A stretch of 64,000 nt of DNA from contig NZ_VIGV01000003.1 of NCBI RefSeq assembly GCF_007858445.1, forward strand, positions 62,001 through 126,000, in the 5' to 3' direction. Of the stretch, positions 50,935-59,427 are shown one piece after another (position 1 is the stretch's first letter; each line of letters opens with the position of its first letter). The DNA comes from Tsukamurella sputi. GTDB taxonomy: Bacteria; Actinomycetota; Actinomycetes; Mycobacteriales; Mycobacteriaceae. The notes beneath the pieces are model-generated. The model was given only the letters and a program-made list of their open reading frames with translations, did not search any database and was not told where the DNA came from. The translations under genes and the position numbers were made by a program.

Positions 50935-50940
50935 TAATCT
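50935..50940 (+). promoter_or_regulatory. -10 hexamer before the desulfurase-like gene
   Basis: TAATCT lies eight bases before the GTG start, in the 69-base region divergent from bpa. Confidence 0.35.
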
Positions 50941-50948
50941 GCGAGCCA

Positions 50949-52208
50949 GTGAACACGTTCTCAGAAGGCCAGGGTGCACCCGGCCGGACCTCGTCGACTG
51001 CGGTTGCGGTATCCGCATTCGACGTCGCCCGCGTCCGGGGGCTCTACCCTGCCCTGGGGGACGGATGGATCCACTTCGATCCGCAGGCGGGCGCCCAGAT
51101 TCCGGGCGCCGTCTCCTCCGCGGTGGCGAGTGCTTTCCGCGGATTCGTGAGCAACCCCTACGGCGTTTATGCTGCGGCTGCACACACGCGCTCGATCGTG
51201 CAGGCGGCCCGCGTGGCGGTGGCGGATCTGGTGGGCGGAAAGCCCGAGGGAGTGGTGCTCGGGCCCAGTCGGGAGCAGCTCCTCAACTCTTTGGCGGAGT
51301 CGCTCAGCGCGCGGCTGGGCCTGGGGTCCGAGATCGTGCTGTGCCGCCTCGACGACGATGCCAACCAGTCGCCGTGGTTGCGAGTGGCGGATCGCGGCGG
51401 CGGGCGCGTGCGCTGGGTCGAGGCCGACATCGAGACCGGCGAGGTCCCGGCGTGGCAGTTCGAGGAGCTCGCCGGCCCGTCCACCTCGGTGATCGCGGTC
51501 TCCTACGCCTCCTCGACGATCGGCACCGTGATCGACGTGGCGGCGGCTGCCGCGGCGGCGCACCGCGTGGGTGCGCTGCTCGTGGTGGATGCGACGAGTG
51601 CCGCGCCGTACGAGTTGTTGGACATCGAGCGCCTGGGTGCCGACGTCCTGCTCGTCAGCGCGAACAGGTGGGGCGGCCCGCAGGTCGCCGCGATGGCCTT
51701 CCGTGACCCGTCACTGATCGGCCGACTGCGCGGGGTCAACCCGGACCGCAACCTGACGGGGCCCGAGCGCTTCGAGGTGGGCGAGCACCAGTACGCGATG
51801 CTGGCCGGACTCATCGCCTCGATCGATCACCTGGCCGGACTGGACGAGTCGTCCGTGGGCACGCGCCGTGACAGGCTCGAGCAGTCGATGTTCGGGCTGC
51901 GCCAGTACCAGCAACGGCTCCTGTTCTACTTGCTCAACTCCCTGGCATCCGCGCCGCAGGTCGCGATCATCGGTCGTGCCGAGCGGCGAGTGCCCACGGT
52001 CTCGTTCACGATGCCGGGCGTGCCCGCGGCCAAGGCGGCGAAGCGCCTCGCGGACAACGGCGTGTGCGCCCTGTCCAACGTGCCCAGCCGGTACTTCGCC
52101 GGCCTGGGTGTGCCCGAGTACGGCGGCGCGGTCACCGTCGGGCTGGCGCCGTACTCGACCCCGTACGACGTGGATCAGCTGGTCCGCGCCCTCGCCTCCC
52201 TGGGCTGA
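50949..52208 (+). CDS. Cysteine-desulfurase-like protein without the PLP lysine (Rv3778c-like)
   Basis: The 419-residue fold-type I protein is like M. tuberculosis Rv3778c (shared ARVRGLYPALGDGWIHFD, and VGLAxYSTxxDVDQLVRALASLG at the end). PLP-stacking and Asp elements remain (D214 in LVVDATSAAP), but at the Schiff-base Lys, normally SGHK, it reads SANR (R240). The catalytic Cys loop of SufS is absent too. It is therefore unlikely to be an active desulfurase and may be a binding or regulatory pseudo-enzyme. GTG is the start, divergent from bpa as in M. tuberculosis. Confidence 0.8.
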   Translation: MNTFSEGQGAPGRTSSTAVAVSAFDVARVRGLYPALGDGWIHFDPQAGAQIPGAVSSAVASAFRGFVSNPYGVYAAAAHTRSIVQAARVAVADLVGGKPEGVVLGPSREQLLNSLAESLSARLGLGSEIVLCRLDDDANQSPWLRVADRGGGRVRWVEADIETGEVPAWQFEELAGPSTSVIAVSYASSTIGTVIDVAAAAAAAHRVGALLVVDATSAAPYELLDIERLGADVLLVSANRWGGPQVAAMAFRDPSLIGRLRGVNPDRNLTGPERFEVGEHQYAMLAGLIASIDHLAGLDESSVGTRRDRLEQSMFGLRQYQQRLLFYLLNSLASAPQVAIIGRAERRVPTVSFTMPGVPAAKAAKRLADNGVCALSNVPSRYFAGLGVPEYGGAVTVGLAPYSTPYDVDQLVRALASLG

Positions 52209-52209
52209 T

Positions 52210-52848
52210 GTGAATCTGCCGGCCCTGGCGGGCGCGTTCGGCGCGGGGCTCGTGGCCGGTCTGGGTGCGGTTCTCCCTCTGGGGGCCATGGGGATCCTCC
52301 TGCTGAACGAGGGCTCCTCGCGAGGGTGGCGGCGGGCGGTTCCCGCCGCGCTCGGTGTGGGCGTCGCGGACCTGCTGTTCGCGATCGTCGCGCTCGCGGC
52401 CGGCACCGTCGTGGCGCCCGTCGTCGAGGGCTGGGAGCCGTGGCCGTCCATCATCGGCGGGGTGCTCCTGCTGGTCGTCGCGGTGGTCCTCGCCCGTCAG
52501 GCTCAGCGGCCCGCCCCGAAGGACGACGACACCGAGTCCTCCCGTGCCGGTACGGGCCTGGCCCGGTTCGGGATGTTCTTCGCTCTGACGGTGGTCAATC
52601 CGTTCCCGCTGGTGTACTTCGGTGCGATCGCCGTGGGATTCGGTGAGAGTCTGAGCCGCATGCCGGTGGCGACGGCGTTCGCGCTCGGCGTCGGGATCGC
52701 CTCGGTCGGTTGGAACCTGGTGCTGGTCTCCCTCGGCGCAGTACTGCGTGCTCGGTCCACGGACCGGATCCAGCGCATCGTGACCGCGGTCGGCGCGGCG
52801 ATCTCCGCCGTCGCCGGCGTGGTGATGCTGGTGCTCGCGTTCGTGTGA
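52210..52848 (+). CDS. LysE/ArgO-family exporter
   Basis: The 212-residue membrane protein has six helices. The LysE-type features are the N-terminal AGAFGAGLVAGLGAVLPLGAMG, the central charged loop between helices 3 and 4, and the ALTVVNPFPLVYF segment with the conserved NP. It exports amino acids or similar small molecules. The GTG start lies one base after the preceding stop, so it is translationally coupled to the desulfurase-like gene. Substrate unknown. Confidence 0.78.
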   Translation: MNLPALAGAFGAGLVAGLGAVLPLGAMGILLLNEGSSRGWRRAVPAALGVGVADLLFAIVALAAGTVVAPVVEGWEPWPSIIGGVLLLVVAVVLARQAQRPAPKDDDTESSRAGTGLARFGMFFALTVVNPFPLVYFGAIAVGFGESLSRMPVATAFALGVGIASVGWNLVLVSLGAVLRARSTDRIQRIVTAVGAAISAVAGVVMLVLAFV

Positions 52849-52858
52849 CGTTTGCGCG

Positions 52859-53845
52859 TCAGCCGATCGCGGCGCGGTACTCCTCGGACTCGAAGAACGG
52901 GGTGAGCCGACGGCGGAGGAGATCCTCGATCACGCCGCGCTCGTCGAGCGTGGCGATCACGGGCGGGCCGAAACGCAGGGCCTCCTCGATCATGTCCTCG
53001 CGCCCCACACCCAGCTCGGCGAGCAGCTCGTACAGCGAGGCATCGCCGTACTTGTCGAAGACGTGGTCGATGCCCTCGTCGAGCAGTGCGCGGAAGTAGT
53101 CGGTGTCGCGGAAGGTGCGCCAGAACTCGAAGATCAGGACCACGACGTCCTCGAGGTCCCCGTCGGTGACCACGCCGCGGTAGTCGGCGAGGACGCTGCC
53201 CCGCTGCCGGCGCCAGAAGTCTCGGACGGCGTCCGCGAGGGTCTCGTCGCCCTCGACGGCCACTCGCCGCAGAGCGAAGCGCACACCGCGCCGCGCCGCC
53301 GCGTCGGCGCGCTGCCCGATCGTGGGCAGTGCAGGGCGCAGCGCGCGGGCCGCCGCACCGGCGACGGTGCGCGTCACCGCGTTCCGCGCCAGGGCGCGGG
53401 TGGCGTCGTCGGCGGCGGAGGATGCGGCGGCGTGCAGAACCGAAGCGACCGCGTCCTCGGTGGCCGGGCTCTCCGACACCGCTTGCACCACGCGTCGGGT
53501 GAGGTCCATCTCGGTGACGGTCGTCAGCAGCTTCTCGAAGCTGTGGCTGTCGATCACCTCCTCGAGCCGGGTGGTCTCGTTGACGGCGTGCCCGTGCAGG
53601 CGGCCCGCGATCTCGCCGACGAGTTCGGGGATCGCGCCCTCGACCGGTACCTGCACCGCGTACTTCGCGGCGACGGCCTTGATCATGTCGGGCGTTACGG
53701 CCTCGGCGAGCGTCAGCTCGGACGCGACGGCGAGCGCGTGGTCCACCTCGTCGATCACCAGCGAGTGGTAGGAGGTGTCCCGGAGTTGCTTGCGCGCGAA
53801 CGTGATCTGTGCTTCGAGGAGGCGGGTGGCGAGGTCGTCGATCAT
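52859..53845 (-). CDS. Conserved-looking helical protein coupled to quinone oxidoreductase
   Basis: The 328-residue protein is Ala/Arg/Glu-rich and predicted all-helical, with no signal peptide; an Ala-rich region (about 150-200) is the only mildly hydrophobic part. I recognise no domain. The ATG overlaps the oxidoreductase stop by four bases, which fixes the start and suggests stoichiometric production with it. The function is unknown. A longer upstream frame lies inside the oxidoreductase gene and is an artefact. Confidence 0.65.
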   Translation of the reverse strand: MIDDLATRLLEAQITFARKQLRDTSYHSLVIDEVDHALAVASELTLAEAVTPDMIKAVAAKYAVQVPVEGAIPELVGEIAGRLHGHAVNETTRLEEVIDSHSFEKLLTTVTEMDLTRRVVQAVSESPATEDAVASVLHAAASSAADDATRALARNAVTRTVAGAAARALRPALPTIGQRADAAARRGVRFALRRVAVEGDETLADAVRDFWRRQRGSVLADYRGVVTDGDLEDVVVLIFEFWRTFRDTDYFRALLDEGIDHVFDKYGDASLYELLAELGVGREDMIEEALRFGPPVIATLDERGVIEDLLRRRLTPFFESEEYRAAIG

Positions 53846-54807
53846 GGCGTCAGCAGGACCTTTCCGACGGATTCGGGGGAGTTCAGGAGCTCGTGCGCCG
53901 CCTCGGCATCGGCGAGCGGCAGGCGTGCGGAGACGACGGGGCGCAGCGTACCGTCGGCGAAGAGGGGCCAGACCTGCGCGCGGACCGCGGCCACCACCTC
54001 GGCCTTTCCGTGCGGTCCGTCGGCCGGGCGACCCCGCAGGTTGGTGGCGCTGACGCGGCCCCGCTTGCCCAGCAGCGCACCGATGTTCAGCTCGCCGGTG
54101 GCGCCGCCCTGCAGCCCGATGATCACCAGTCGGCCCTGCGGGGCGAGCGCCCGGACGTTGCGCGGCAGGTACTTGGCACCCATGATGTCGAGGATCACGT
54201 CGGCCCGGTCGCGCAGGATCTCCGCGAAATCCTCGGCGTGGTAGTCGATCACGATGTCGGCACCCAGCTCGCGGCACCGCTGTGCCTTGAACTCGGAGCC
54301 GACGGTTACCGCCACCGTCGCACCGAGTGCCTTGCCGAGCTGGATGGCGTGGGTCCCGATCCCGCTGCCGCCGCCGTGGATCAGGAGCGTCTCGCCGGCG
54401 CGGAGCCCGGCCTCGGTGACGACGTTCGAGTGGACCGTGCAGGCGACTTCGGGCAGGGCCGCGGCGTCGATGAGGGAGACCCCGGTGGGAATGGGGAGGC
54501 ACTGCGCCGCGGGGGCCACCGCGTACTCGGCGTAACCACCGCCCGACAGCAGCGCGCAGACCTCGTCGCCGTGCTCGAGGTCCTCGACTCCCGGTCCCAC
54601 GGCGTCGACGGTGCCGGAGACCTCCAGTCCGAGGATGGGGCTGGCTCCGGGCGGCGGAGGGTAGAGGCCCCGGCGCTGCATGAGGTCGGCCCGGTTGACC
54701 GCCGTCGCGGCGACGGCGATGCGCACCTCACCGGGGCCCGGCTCCGGGGTCGGTAGGGCGATGAGCTGCAGGTCCTGCGTGGTTTCGTCGACTCCGATCG
54801 CCCTCAT
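53842..54807 (-). CDS. NAD(P)H:quinone oxidoreductase, zeta-crystallin type (Rv3777)
   Basis: The 321-residue MDR-family enzyme lacks the zinc ligands of alcohol dehydrogenases. The N-terminal GroES-like half has NRADLMQRRGLYPPPPGASPILGLEVSG (read about 34-61), the Rossmann motif GGGSGIGTHAIQL, and the NADPH-binding late part. It reduces quinones or enones by one or two electrons. The position beyond bpa and the desulfurase-like gene matches M. tuberculosis Rv3777. ATG start, 213 bases from the divergent thiolase. Confidence 0.88.
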   Translation of the reverse strand: MRAIGVDETTQDLQLIALPTPEPGPGEVRIAVAATAVNRADLMQRRGLYPPPPGASPILGLEVSGTVDAVGPGVEDLEHGDEVCALLSGGGYAEYAVAPAAQCLPIPTGVSLIDAAALPEVACTVHSNVVTEAGLRAGETLLIHGGGSGIGTHAIQLGKALGATVAVTVGSEFKAQRCRELGADIVIDYHAEDFAEILRDRADVILDIMGAKYLPRNVRALAPQGRLVIIGLQGGATGELNIGALLGKRGRVSATNLRGRPADGPHGKAEVVAAVRAQVWPLFADGTLRPVVSARLPLADAEAAHELLNSPESVGKVLLTP

Positions 54808-54902
54808 GGTTCATGGGTAGCACACCGGGCGCGATCGTCGCGCGCAGTGTGGTGTCGGTCCCGGTTCCGCAGGAACTGGTTGCGGTGGCTCTCGATGTGT
54901 TA

Positions 54903-54928
54903 CAAGTGAAGGAACATTCTGTCACTTG
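54903..54928. promoter_or_regulatory. Inverted repeat before the thiolase
   Basis: CAAGTGA-N12-TCACTTG lies in the 213-base region divergent between the oxidoreductase and the thiolase. It may be an operator; the rest of that region shows nothing else convincing. Confidence 0.4.
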
Positions 54929-55020
54929 ACGTGGTGGTGCTACCGGTGAGGAGACCGGCTGCGTCATCGCACTCCGCACAGTGCCCCGCCGAACGCTCCG
55001 AGCCTCGAAGGATCCCAGTC

Positions 55021-56196
55021 ATGACCGAAGCCGTCATCGTCGACATCGTCCGCACCCCATCGGGAAAGGGGAAGCCGGGCGGCGCACTGCATCCCGTGCA
55101 CCCCGTCGACCTGTTCGCGGGCGTGATCTCCGCCCTGATCGAGCGCAACGATCTCGATCCCGTTCTCGTCGAGGACGTGATCGGAGGGTGCGTCCAGCAG
55201 GTCGGGGACCAGGCGCTCAACATCGCGCGGGTCGCGTCACTCGCGGCGGGCCTGCCCATCGAGACGCCCGGCACCACCATCGACCGTCAGTGCGGATCCT
55301 CCCAGCAGGCGGCGCATTTCGCCGCGCAGGGCGTGATCGCCGGCGCGTACGACGTGGTGATCGCCGGCGGCGTCGAGTCCATGAGCAGGGTGCCCATGGG
55401 TACCAGTTCTGCCGGTGGAGCGCCCTTCGTGCCGCTCGCCGCCCGCTTCCCGCGCCTGCCGCACCAGGGCATCGGTGCCGAGTTGCTGGCTGCACGAGGA
55501 AAGTTCGATAGGGAGGCGCTCGACGCCTTCGCCGCCGAGTCGCACCGCCGTGCCGCCGCCACCGCGGCCGCGGGTGGTTTCGATCGGGAGATCGTGCCCG
55601 TCGCGCTGCCCGACGGTGGCTCGCACACCGTCGACGAGACCGTGCGCGCTTCGACCACCGCGGAGGGGCTGGGCGGCCTGAAGCCCGCGTTCGCCGATCC
55701 CCGGTTCGCCGAGCAGTACCCCGAGATCGACTGGTCGATCACGCCGGGCAACTCGTCGCCGCTCACCGACGGTGCCTCCGCGGCGCTGATCATGAGCGCT
55801 GAGAAGGCCGAGGCTCTGGGGCTGACCCCGCGGGCGCGGTTCCACGCGTTCTCGGTGGTCGGCTCGGATCCCGAGGTCATGCTCAGCGGCCCCATCCCCG
55901 CAACGCACAAGGTGCTCGCCCGGGCCGGCCTGCGCGCCGAGGACATCGACGCCTTCGAGGTCAACGAGGCCTTCGCCTCGGTGCCGATGGCCTGGGCCGC
56001 CGAGTTCGACGTCGATCCCGCCCGCCTGAACCCCCGCGGCGGCGCCATCGCGCTGGGGCACCCGCTCGGCGCGTCGGGCACCCGGCTTCTCGCGACGCTG
56101 GTCAACCATCTCGAGCAGACCGGCGGCCGCTACGGCCTGCAGACGATGTGCGAGGGCAACGGCATGGCGAACGGGACGATCATCGAGCGTCTCTGA
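55021..56196 (+). CDS. Acetyl-CoA acyltransferase (thiolase)
   Basis: The 391-residue thiolase has nucleophile C91 in DRQCGSSQQA, base C377 in TMCEGNGMA, H347 in GHPLGASGTR and NEAFA, the full thiolase active site. Thiolases cleave 3-ketoacyl-CoA in beta-oxidation or condense acetyl-CoA. The sequence type (FadA5/FadA6-like degradative) cannot be fixed further. ATG at 55021 begins the typical MTEAVIVDIVRTP; the longer frame starts in the promoter region. The tRNA-Ser gene begins 40 bases downstream. Confidence 0.9.
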   Translation: MTEAVIVDIVRTPSGKGKPGGALHPVHPVDLFAGVISALIERNDLDPVLVEDVIGGCVQQVGDQALNIARVASLAAGLPIETPGTTIDRQCGSSQQAAHFAAQGVIAGAYDVVIAGGVESMSRVPMGTSSAGGAPFVPLAARFPRLPHQGIGAELLAARGKFDREALDAFAAESHRRAAATAAAGGFDREIVPVALPDGGSHTVDETVRASTTAEGLGGLKPAFADPRFAEQYPEIDWSITPGNSSPLTDGASAALIMSAEKAEALGLTPRARFHAFSVVGSDPEVMLSGPIPATHKVLARAGLRAEDIDAFEVNEAFASVPMAWAAEFDVDPARLNPRGGAIALGHPLGASGTRLLATLVNHLEQTGGRYGLQTMCEGNGMANGTIIERL

Positions 56197-56236
56197 GCGG
56201 TGAGTCGCCGGTGGGTCCGGTATCGTACGGCGCTAG

Positions 56237-56321
56237 GGAAGCGTGGCAGAGCGGCCGAATGCACTCGCCTTGAAAGCGAGCGTGGGTGAAACCACCGGGG
56301 GTTCAAATCCCTCCGCTTCCG
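56237..56321 (+). tRNA. tRNA-Ser (anticodon UGA)
   Basis: The 85-base cloverleaf has acceptor stem GGAAGCG/CGCTTCC, anticodon stem CTCGC/GCGAG with TGA at 56271-56273, a long variable arm typical of class II tRNA-Ser, the T-loop GTTCAAATC and a G discriminator. CCA is not encoded. It decodes UCN-type serine codons, chiefly UCA. Confidence 0.93.
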
Positions 56322-56339
56322 CAGGTCAGGATGAATTCT

Positions 56340-56361
56340 GGGCGGGTCTATTGATCCGCCC
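56340..56361 (+). terminator. Hairpin after tRNA-Ser
   Basis: GGGCGGGTC-TATT-GATCCGCCC forms a nine-base stem with one G-U pair, 18 bases downstream of the tRNA. Confidence 0.55.
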
Positions 56362-56417
56362 TGAACTCGTCTCCTGGCATTCCCAACAATGATCGGGAAT
56401 TCGCGCCGCTGCGCTGG

Positions 56418-56786
56418 TCAGCCGCGGGCCTGGACTCCGTTCCGGCCGGCGCACATGCAGTCCCTCGACATCTGGATCCTCGTGACATTGCTCCCGACGA
56501 AGTAGACGCGGTCCGACTGATCGGCGGCGGACCACACCATCTCGTCGCCGGAGAACATCCGGACGCTGAAGGTGAGGCCCCCGGCCTCGTTGTCCGCCCA
56601 CAGCCGGACGTTGTGCGCGGGGTGTCCAGGGGTGAAGTAGACGGTCGTCCCGAGGCCCGGGTCTCGGAACTCGAAGTTGGGGCCGCGGCCGTAGGTGATC
56701 GTCTCCGCAGATGCTGTGGTGCCGACAGTGGCGGCGGCGAGGACGGACAGAGCGAGTGCGGCACCGAATCGAGTGGACTTGTTCAT
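56418..56786 (-). CDS. Small secreted protein
   Basis: The 122-residue protein starts MNKSTRFGAALALSVLAAA, a Sec signal peptide with cleavage predicted after TASA (about 28-31). The mature part (about 90 residues, YGRGPNFEFRDPGL onward) is rich in beta-type sequence. Two Cys near the end (SRDCMCAG) could form a small loop or bind metal. No family is recognised. The N-terminal extension in the longer frame has no signal-peptide logic and was dropped. Next to the tRNA; no mobile-element remnants seen. Confidence 0.7.
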   Translation of the reverse strand: MNKSTRFGAALALSVLAAATVGTTASAETITYGRGPNFEFRDPGLGTTVYFTPGHPAHNVRLWADNEAGGLTFSVRMFSGDEMVWSAADQSDRVYFVGSNVTRIQMSRDCMCAGRNGVQARG

Positions 56787-57069
56787 GGCATCCCATCCTG
56801 TGACGAGCGGAGTCCGGTGCGAGAGGCCTCGAGCTTCATGTGCCACCGGTCTTGAGGTAGTCGGGCGGAGTCGGCCTCGCGCCCTCACCGACGAGGTTTC
56901 CGTATCCGACTTAAGGCGCGGTTGGGTGGCTCTTGCGTGCGCCCGTTACGTCGCGCAGGTCGCCTGGGGGCCCTTCTGCCGACCTATGGTGAGCTGGCAG
57001 TCGTGTACCGGCGGTGGCAACGAGGCTGGTCGGTGGACCGGCGCGGCCGGGAAGTGAGACTATCGAAGC

Positions 57070-58062
57070 ATGTCGTCGGAACCGTCTCCCGGAACTGAGA
57101 ATCCCGCCCTCGCGGCCGAAGCGCGCGTCGCGCGGACGGCGGTCACCGTCTTCCCCCTCCTGGTCCTGGTGGCGGGCGTGGTCGGCTACCTGACGCCGAG
57201 CACGTTCAAGCCGCTCGCGCCGTCGGTGCCGTACCTGCTGGGCGTGATCATGTTCTGCATGGGGCTCACGCTGACCCCGCCGGATCTGGCGTCGGTGGCG
57301 AAGCGGCCCTGGGCGGTCGTGCTCGGCATCGTCGCGCACTACGTGATCATGCCGGGCGCGGGCTGGGTGATCGCGCACGCACTGCAGCTCGAACCCGAGC
57401 TGGCGGTCGGCGTGATCCTCGTGGGCTGCGCGCCGTCGGGGACGGCGTCCAACGTCATGGCATTCCTGGCCAAGGGCGACGTGGCGCTGTCCGTGGCGGT
57501 CGCGAGCGTCTCGACGCTCATCGCGCCGATCGTCACGCCACTACTGGTACTCGCGCTCGCGGGTTCCTACCTTCCCATCGACGCCGGCGGCATGGTGCTC
57601 GACATCGTCAAAACCGTTCTCCTGCCGGTGATCCTCGGTGTCCTGGCGCGACGGTTCGCGAAGAGCATCGTCGCGCGGGCGCTCCCGATTCTGCCCTGGG
57701 CGTCCGCCCTCGTCATCGCGTTCATCGTCGCCATCGTGGTGGCGGGCAGTGCGAGCAAGCTCGCCGCGGCGGGCGGCATCGTCTTCCTCGCGGTGGTGCT
57801 GCACAACGGTTTCGGCCTCGGTCTCGGCTACCTGGCCGGCAAGGTCGGCCGCCTCGACGACCGCGCCCGCCGCGCGCTCGCCTTCGAGGTCGGGATGCAG
57901 AACTCCGGCCTGGCTGCGACCTTGGCCACGGCGCACTTCTCGCCGCTCGCCGCCCTGCCCTCGGCGGTGTTCTCGCTGTGGCACAACGTCTCCGGTGCCA
58001 TCGTGGCAGCGTGGCTCGCTCGCAGGCCGATCCGCGACGACTCGCGCGTCGTGTCGTCGTGA
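57070..58062 (+). CDS. BASS-family sodium-dependent transporter
   Basis: The 330-residue bile-acid:sodium-symporter family protein has about ten helices. The signature ILVGCAPSGTASNVMAFLAKGDVALSV (about 118-144) and the second crossover EVGMQNSGLAATLATAHF are the two unwound ion-binding crossings of the fold. Substrates in bacteria range from organic anions to pantoate or keto acids; none is indicated here. The 283-base region before it holds no gene I can support; its only notable element is GACTAT close to the start. Confidence 0.85.
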   Translation: MSSEPSPGTENPALAAEARVARTAVTVFPLLVLVAGVVGYLTPSTFKPLAPSVPYLLGVIMFCMGLTLTPPDLASVAKRPWAVVLGIVAHYVIMPGAGWVIAHALQLEPELAVGVILVGCAPSGTASNVMAFLAKGDVALSVAVASVSTLIAPIVTPLLVLALAGSYLPIDAGGMVLDIVKTVLLPVILGVLARRFAKSIVARALPILPWASALVIAFIVAIVVAGSASKLAAAGGIVFLAVVLHNGFGLGLGYLAGKVGRLDDRARRALAFEVGMQNSGLAATLATAHFSPLAALPSAVFSLWHNVSGAIVAAWLARRPIRDDSRVVSS

Positions 58063-58075
58063 CCGAAGGGGCCGT

Positions 58076-58585
58076 TCAGCCCGCCCGGTGACGCCGCACC
58101 GCCTCCCGGCTGCCGCAGCGCGGTGAACAGTACCTCTGCCGGCCGTTGCGGGAGACGTCGGCGAACACCGCGTCGCAGTCCGACGATGCGCACCGGCTCA
58201 GCCGGTTCATGCCGCGCGTGGTCAGGTGGAGAGCCGTGCCGGTCAGGATGAGTACGGCGAGCTGGCCGGTCAACGTGGCGCCCGACTCGCGGTAGTGGAT
58301 GTGCCAGCCGGAGCCCGCGTGGTCCGTGAGCCGGGGATGGGAGGCGTGCTCCGCGAGCAGGGCGTTGAGCCGCTCGACCCGCGCGCGCACGTCGTCTGCG
58401 TCGACGACGGTGAGCCAGGCGTCGATCAGCGCACGGCACCCGGCGAAGTCCTCCGGCCGCACCTCCTCTGCCAGCATGTCGTGCGCATCGCACCGTCGGA
58501 GCAGGTCGGCGAGGTCGACGGGCGGATCGTTCGCCAGGTCGACAGCGAGCAGAATCGGCCCCTCGCCGTAAGGGTTGATATGCAC
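58076..58585 (-). CDS. CGNR zinc-finger regulator
   Basis: The 169-residue protein of the ABATE/CGNR class has an N-terminal ABATE domain (HINPYGEGPILLAVDLANDPP) and a C-terminal zinc finger with CASSDCDAVFADVSRNGRQRYC and C-S-P-R-C. The name-giving CGNR is CGSR here. Such proteins are DNA-binding regulators, often next to transporter genes. GTG at 58585 is the usual start type (V/MHINPYG). Only 25 bases separate it from the divergent TauE/SafE gene, and a 12-base palindrome lies between them. Confidence 0.82.
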   Translation of the reverse strand: MHINPYGEGPILLAVDLANDPPVDLADLLRRCDAHDMLAEEVRPEDFAGCRALIDAWLTVVDADDVRARVERLNALLAEHASHPRLTDHAGSGWHIHYRESGATLTGQLAVLILTGTALHLTTRGMNRLSRCASSDCDAVFADVSRNGRQRYCSPRCGSREAVRRHRAG

Positions 58586-58597
58586 AAGGCCATTACA

Positions 58598-58609
58598 GCA
58601 CGATCGTGC
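58598..58609. promoter_or_regulatory. Palindrome between CGNR regulator and TauE/SafE exporter
   Basis: GCACGATCGTGC is a perfect palindrome in the 25-base divergent space, directly before the GTG at 58611. It is a natural operator candidate for the CGNR protein. A TGTAAT hexamer (leftward 58597-58592) would allow a leaderless CGNR transcript. Confidence 0.5.
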
Positions 58610-58610
58610 G

Positions 58611-59396
58611 GTGCCCGACATCACCACGACGACGCTGCTCCTCCTGCTGCTCGCGGCGCTCGCTGCGGGCTGGGTGGATTCCGTGGTGGGCGGCGGCGGA
58701 CTGATCCAGCTGCCCGCGCTCCTGATCGCCTTCCCGACCGCCGCGCCGATCCATCTGCTCGCGACCAACAAGATGGCCTCGATCGCGGGCACGACCACCA
58801 GCAGCATCACCTACTGGCGGCGCGTGCGTCCGGACTGGCGCACCGTCGTCGCGCTCGCCGTCCCCGCCTTCGCGGGCGCGATCGCGGGATCCCTGATCGC
58901 CTCGCACATCCCGCGCTCGGCGTTCAACCCGATCATCCTCGCGGCGCTGATCGCAGTCTTCGTCTACACCCTGCGGCAGCCGGACCTCGGCGGAGAGACC
59001 GCGCTGCGCTACCGCGGGCACCGTCACCTCGTGACGGCGGGGCTGGCCGGGTTCGCGATCGGGGTGTACGACGGTGCGCTCGGGCCGGGGACCGGATCCT
59101 TCCTCGTCTTCGCGATGGTCGGCCTCATGGGCTACGCCTTCCTTGAGGCCTCGGCGAAGGCGAAGGTCGCGAACTTCGCCACGAATCTTGCCTCGCTCGT
59201 GGTCTTCCTGCCCCAGGGCGCGGGCTATTGGAAACTCGGCGTGGCGATGGCGTGCGCGAACGTGGCCGGCGGCTACCTCGGCGCGCGGACGGCGGTCGCC
59301 AGGGGCAGCGGCTTCGTGAAGTTCGTCTTCCTCGTGGTCGTCACGGCGTTCATCGGCAAACTCGGCTACGACACCGTGACGCAGTTCGCGCGCTGA
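58611..59396 (+). CDS. TauE/SafE-family membrane exporter
   Basis: The 261-residue membrane protein has eight helices and the TauE/SafE features AGWVDSVVGGGGLIQLPALL (helix 1-2) and FAIGVYDGALGPGTGSF (helix 5), internal repeats of this family. Members are linked to export or uptake of sulfonates, sulfite or sulfoacetate in other bacteria. No sulfonate genes are nearby. The start at GTG follows from the divergent gene's position. Likely controlled by the CGNR protein. Confidence 0.82.
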   Translation: MPDITTTTLLLLLLAALAAGWVDSVVGGGGLIQLPALLIAFPTAAPIHLLATNKMASIAGTTTSSITYWRRVRPDWRTVVALAVPAFAGAIAGSLIASHIPRSAFNPIILAALIAVFVYTLRQPDLGGETALRYRGHRHLVTAGLAGFAIGVYDGALGPGTGSFLVFAMVGLMGYAFLEASAKAKVANFATNLASLVVFLPQGAGYWKLGVAMACANVAGGYLGARTAVARGSGFVKFVFLVVVTAFIGKLGYDTVTQFAR

Positions 59397-59427
59397 GCAC
59401 GTGCGACGCTGAGCGTGTGCGACCGGA

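Noticed and set aside
52859-54502. A 547-residue leftward frame joining the oxidoreductase region and the helical protein
   Set aside because: The upstream half is another frame of the quinone oxidoreductase gene, and the ATGA overlap gives a natural start at 53845.
56237-56417. Integration site at the tRNA-Ser gene
   Set aside because: No integrase, no repeated tRNA 3' end and no change of gene style follow the tRNA.
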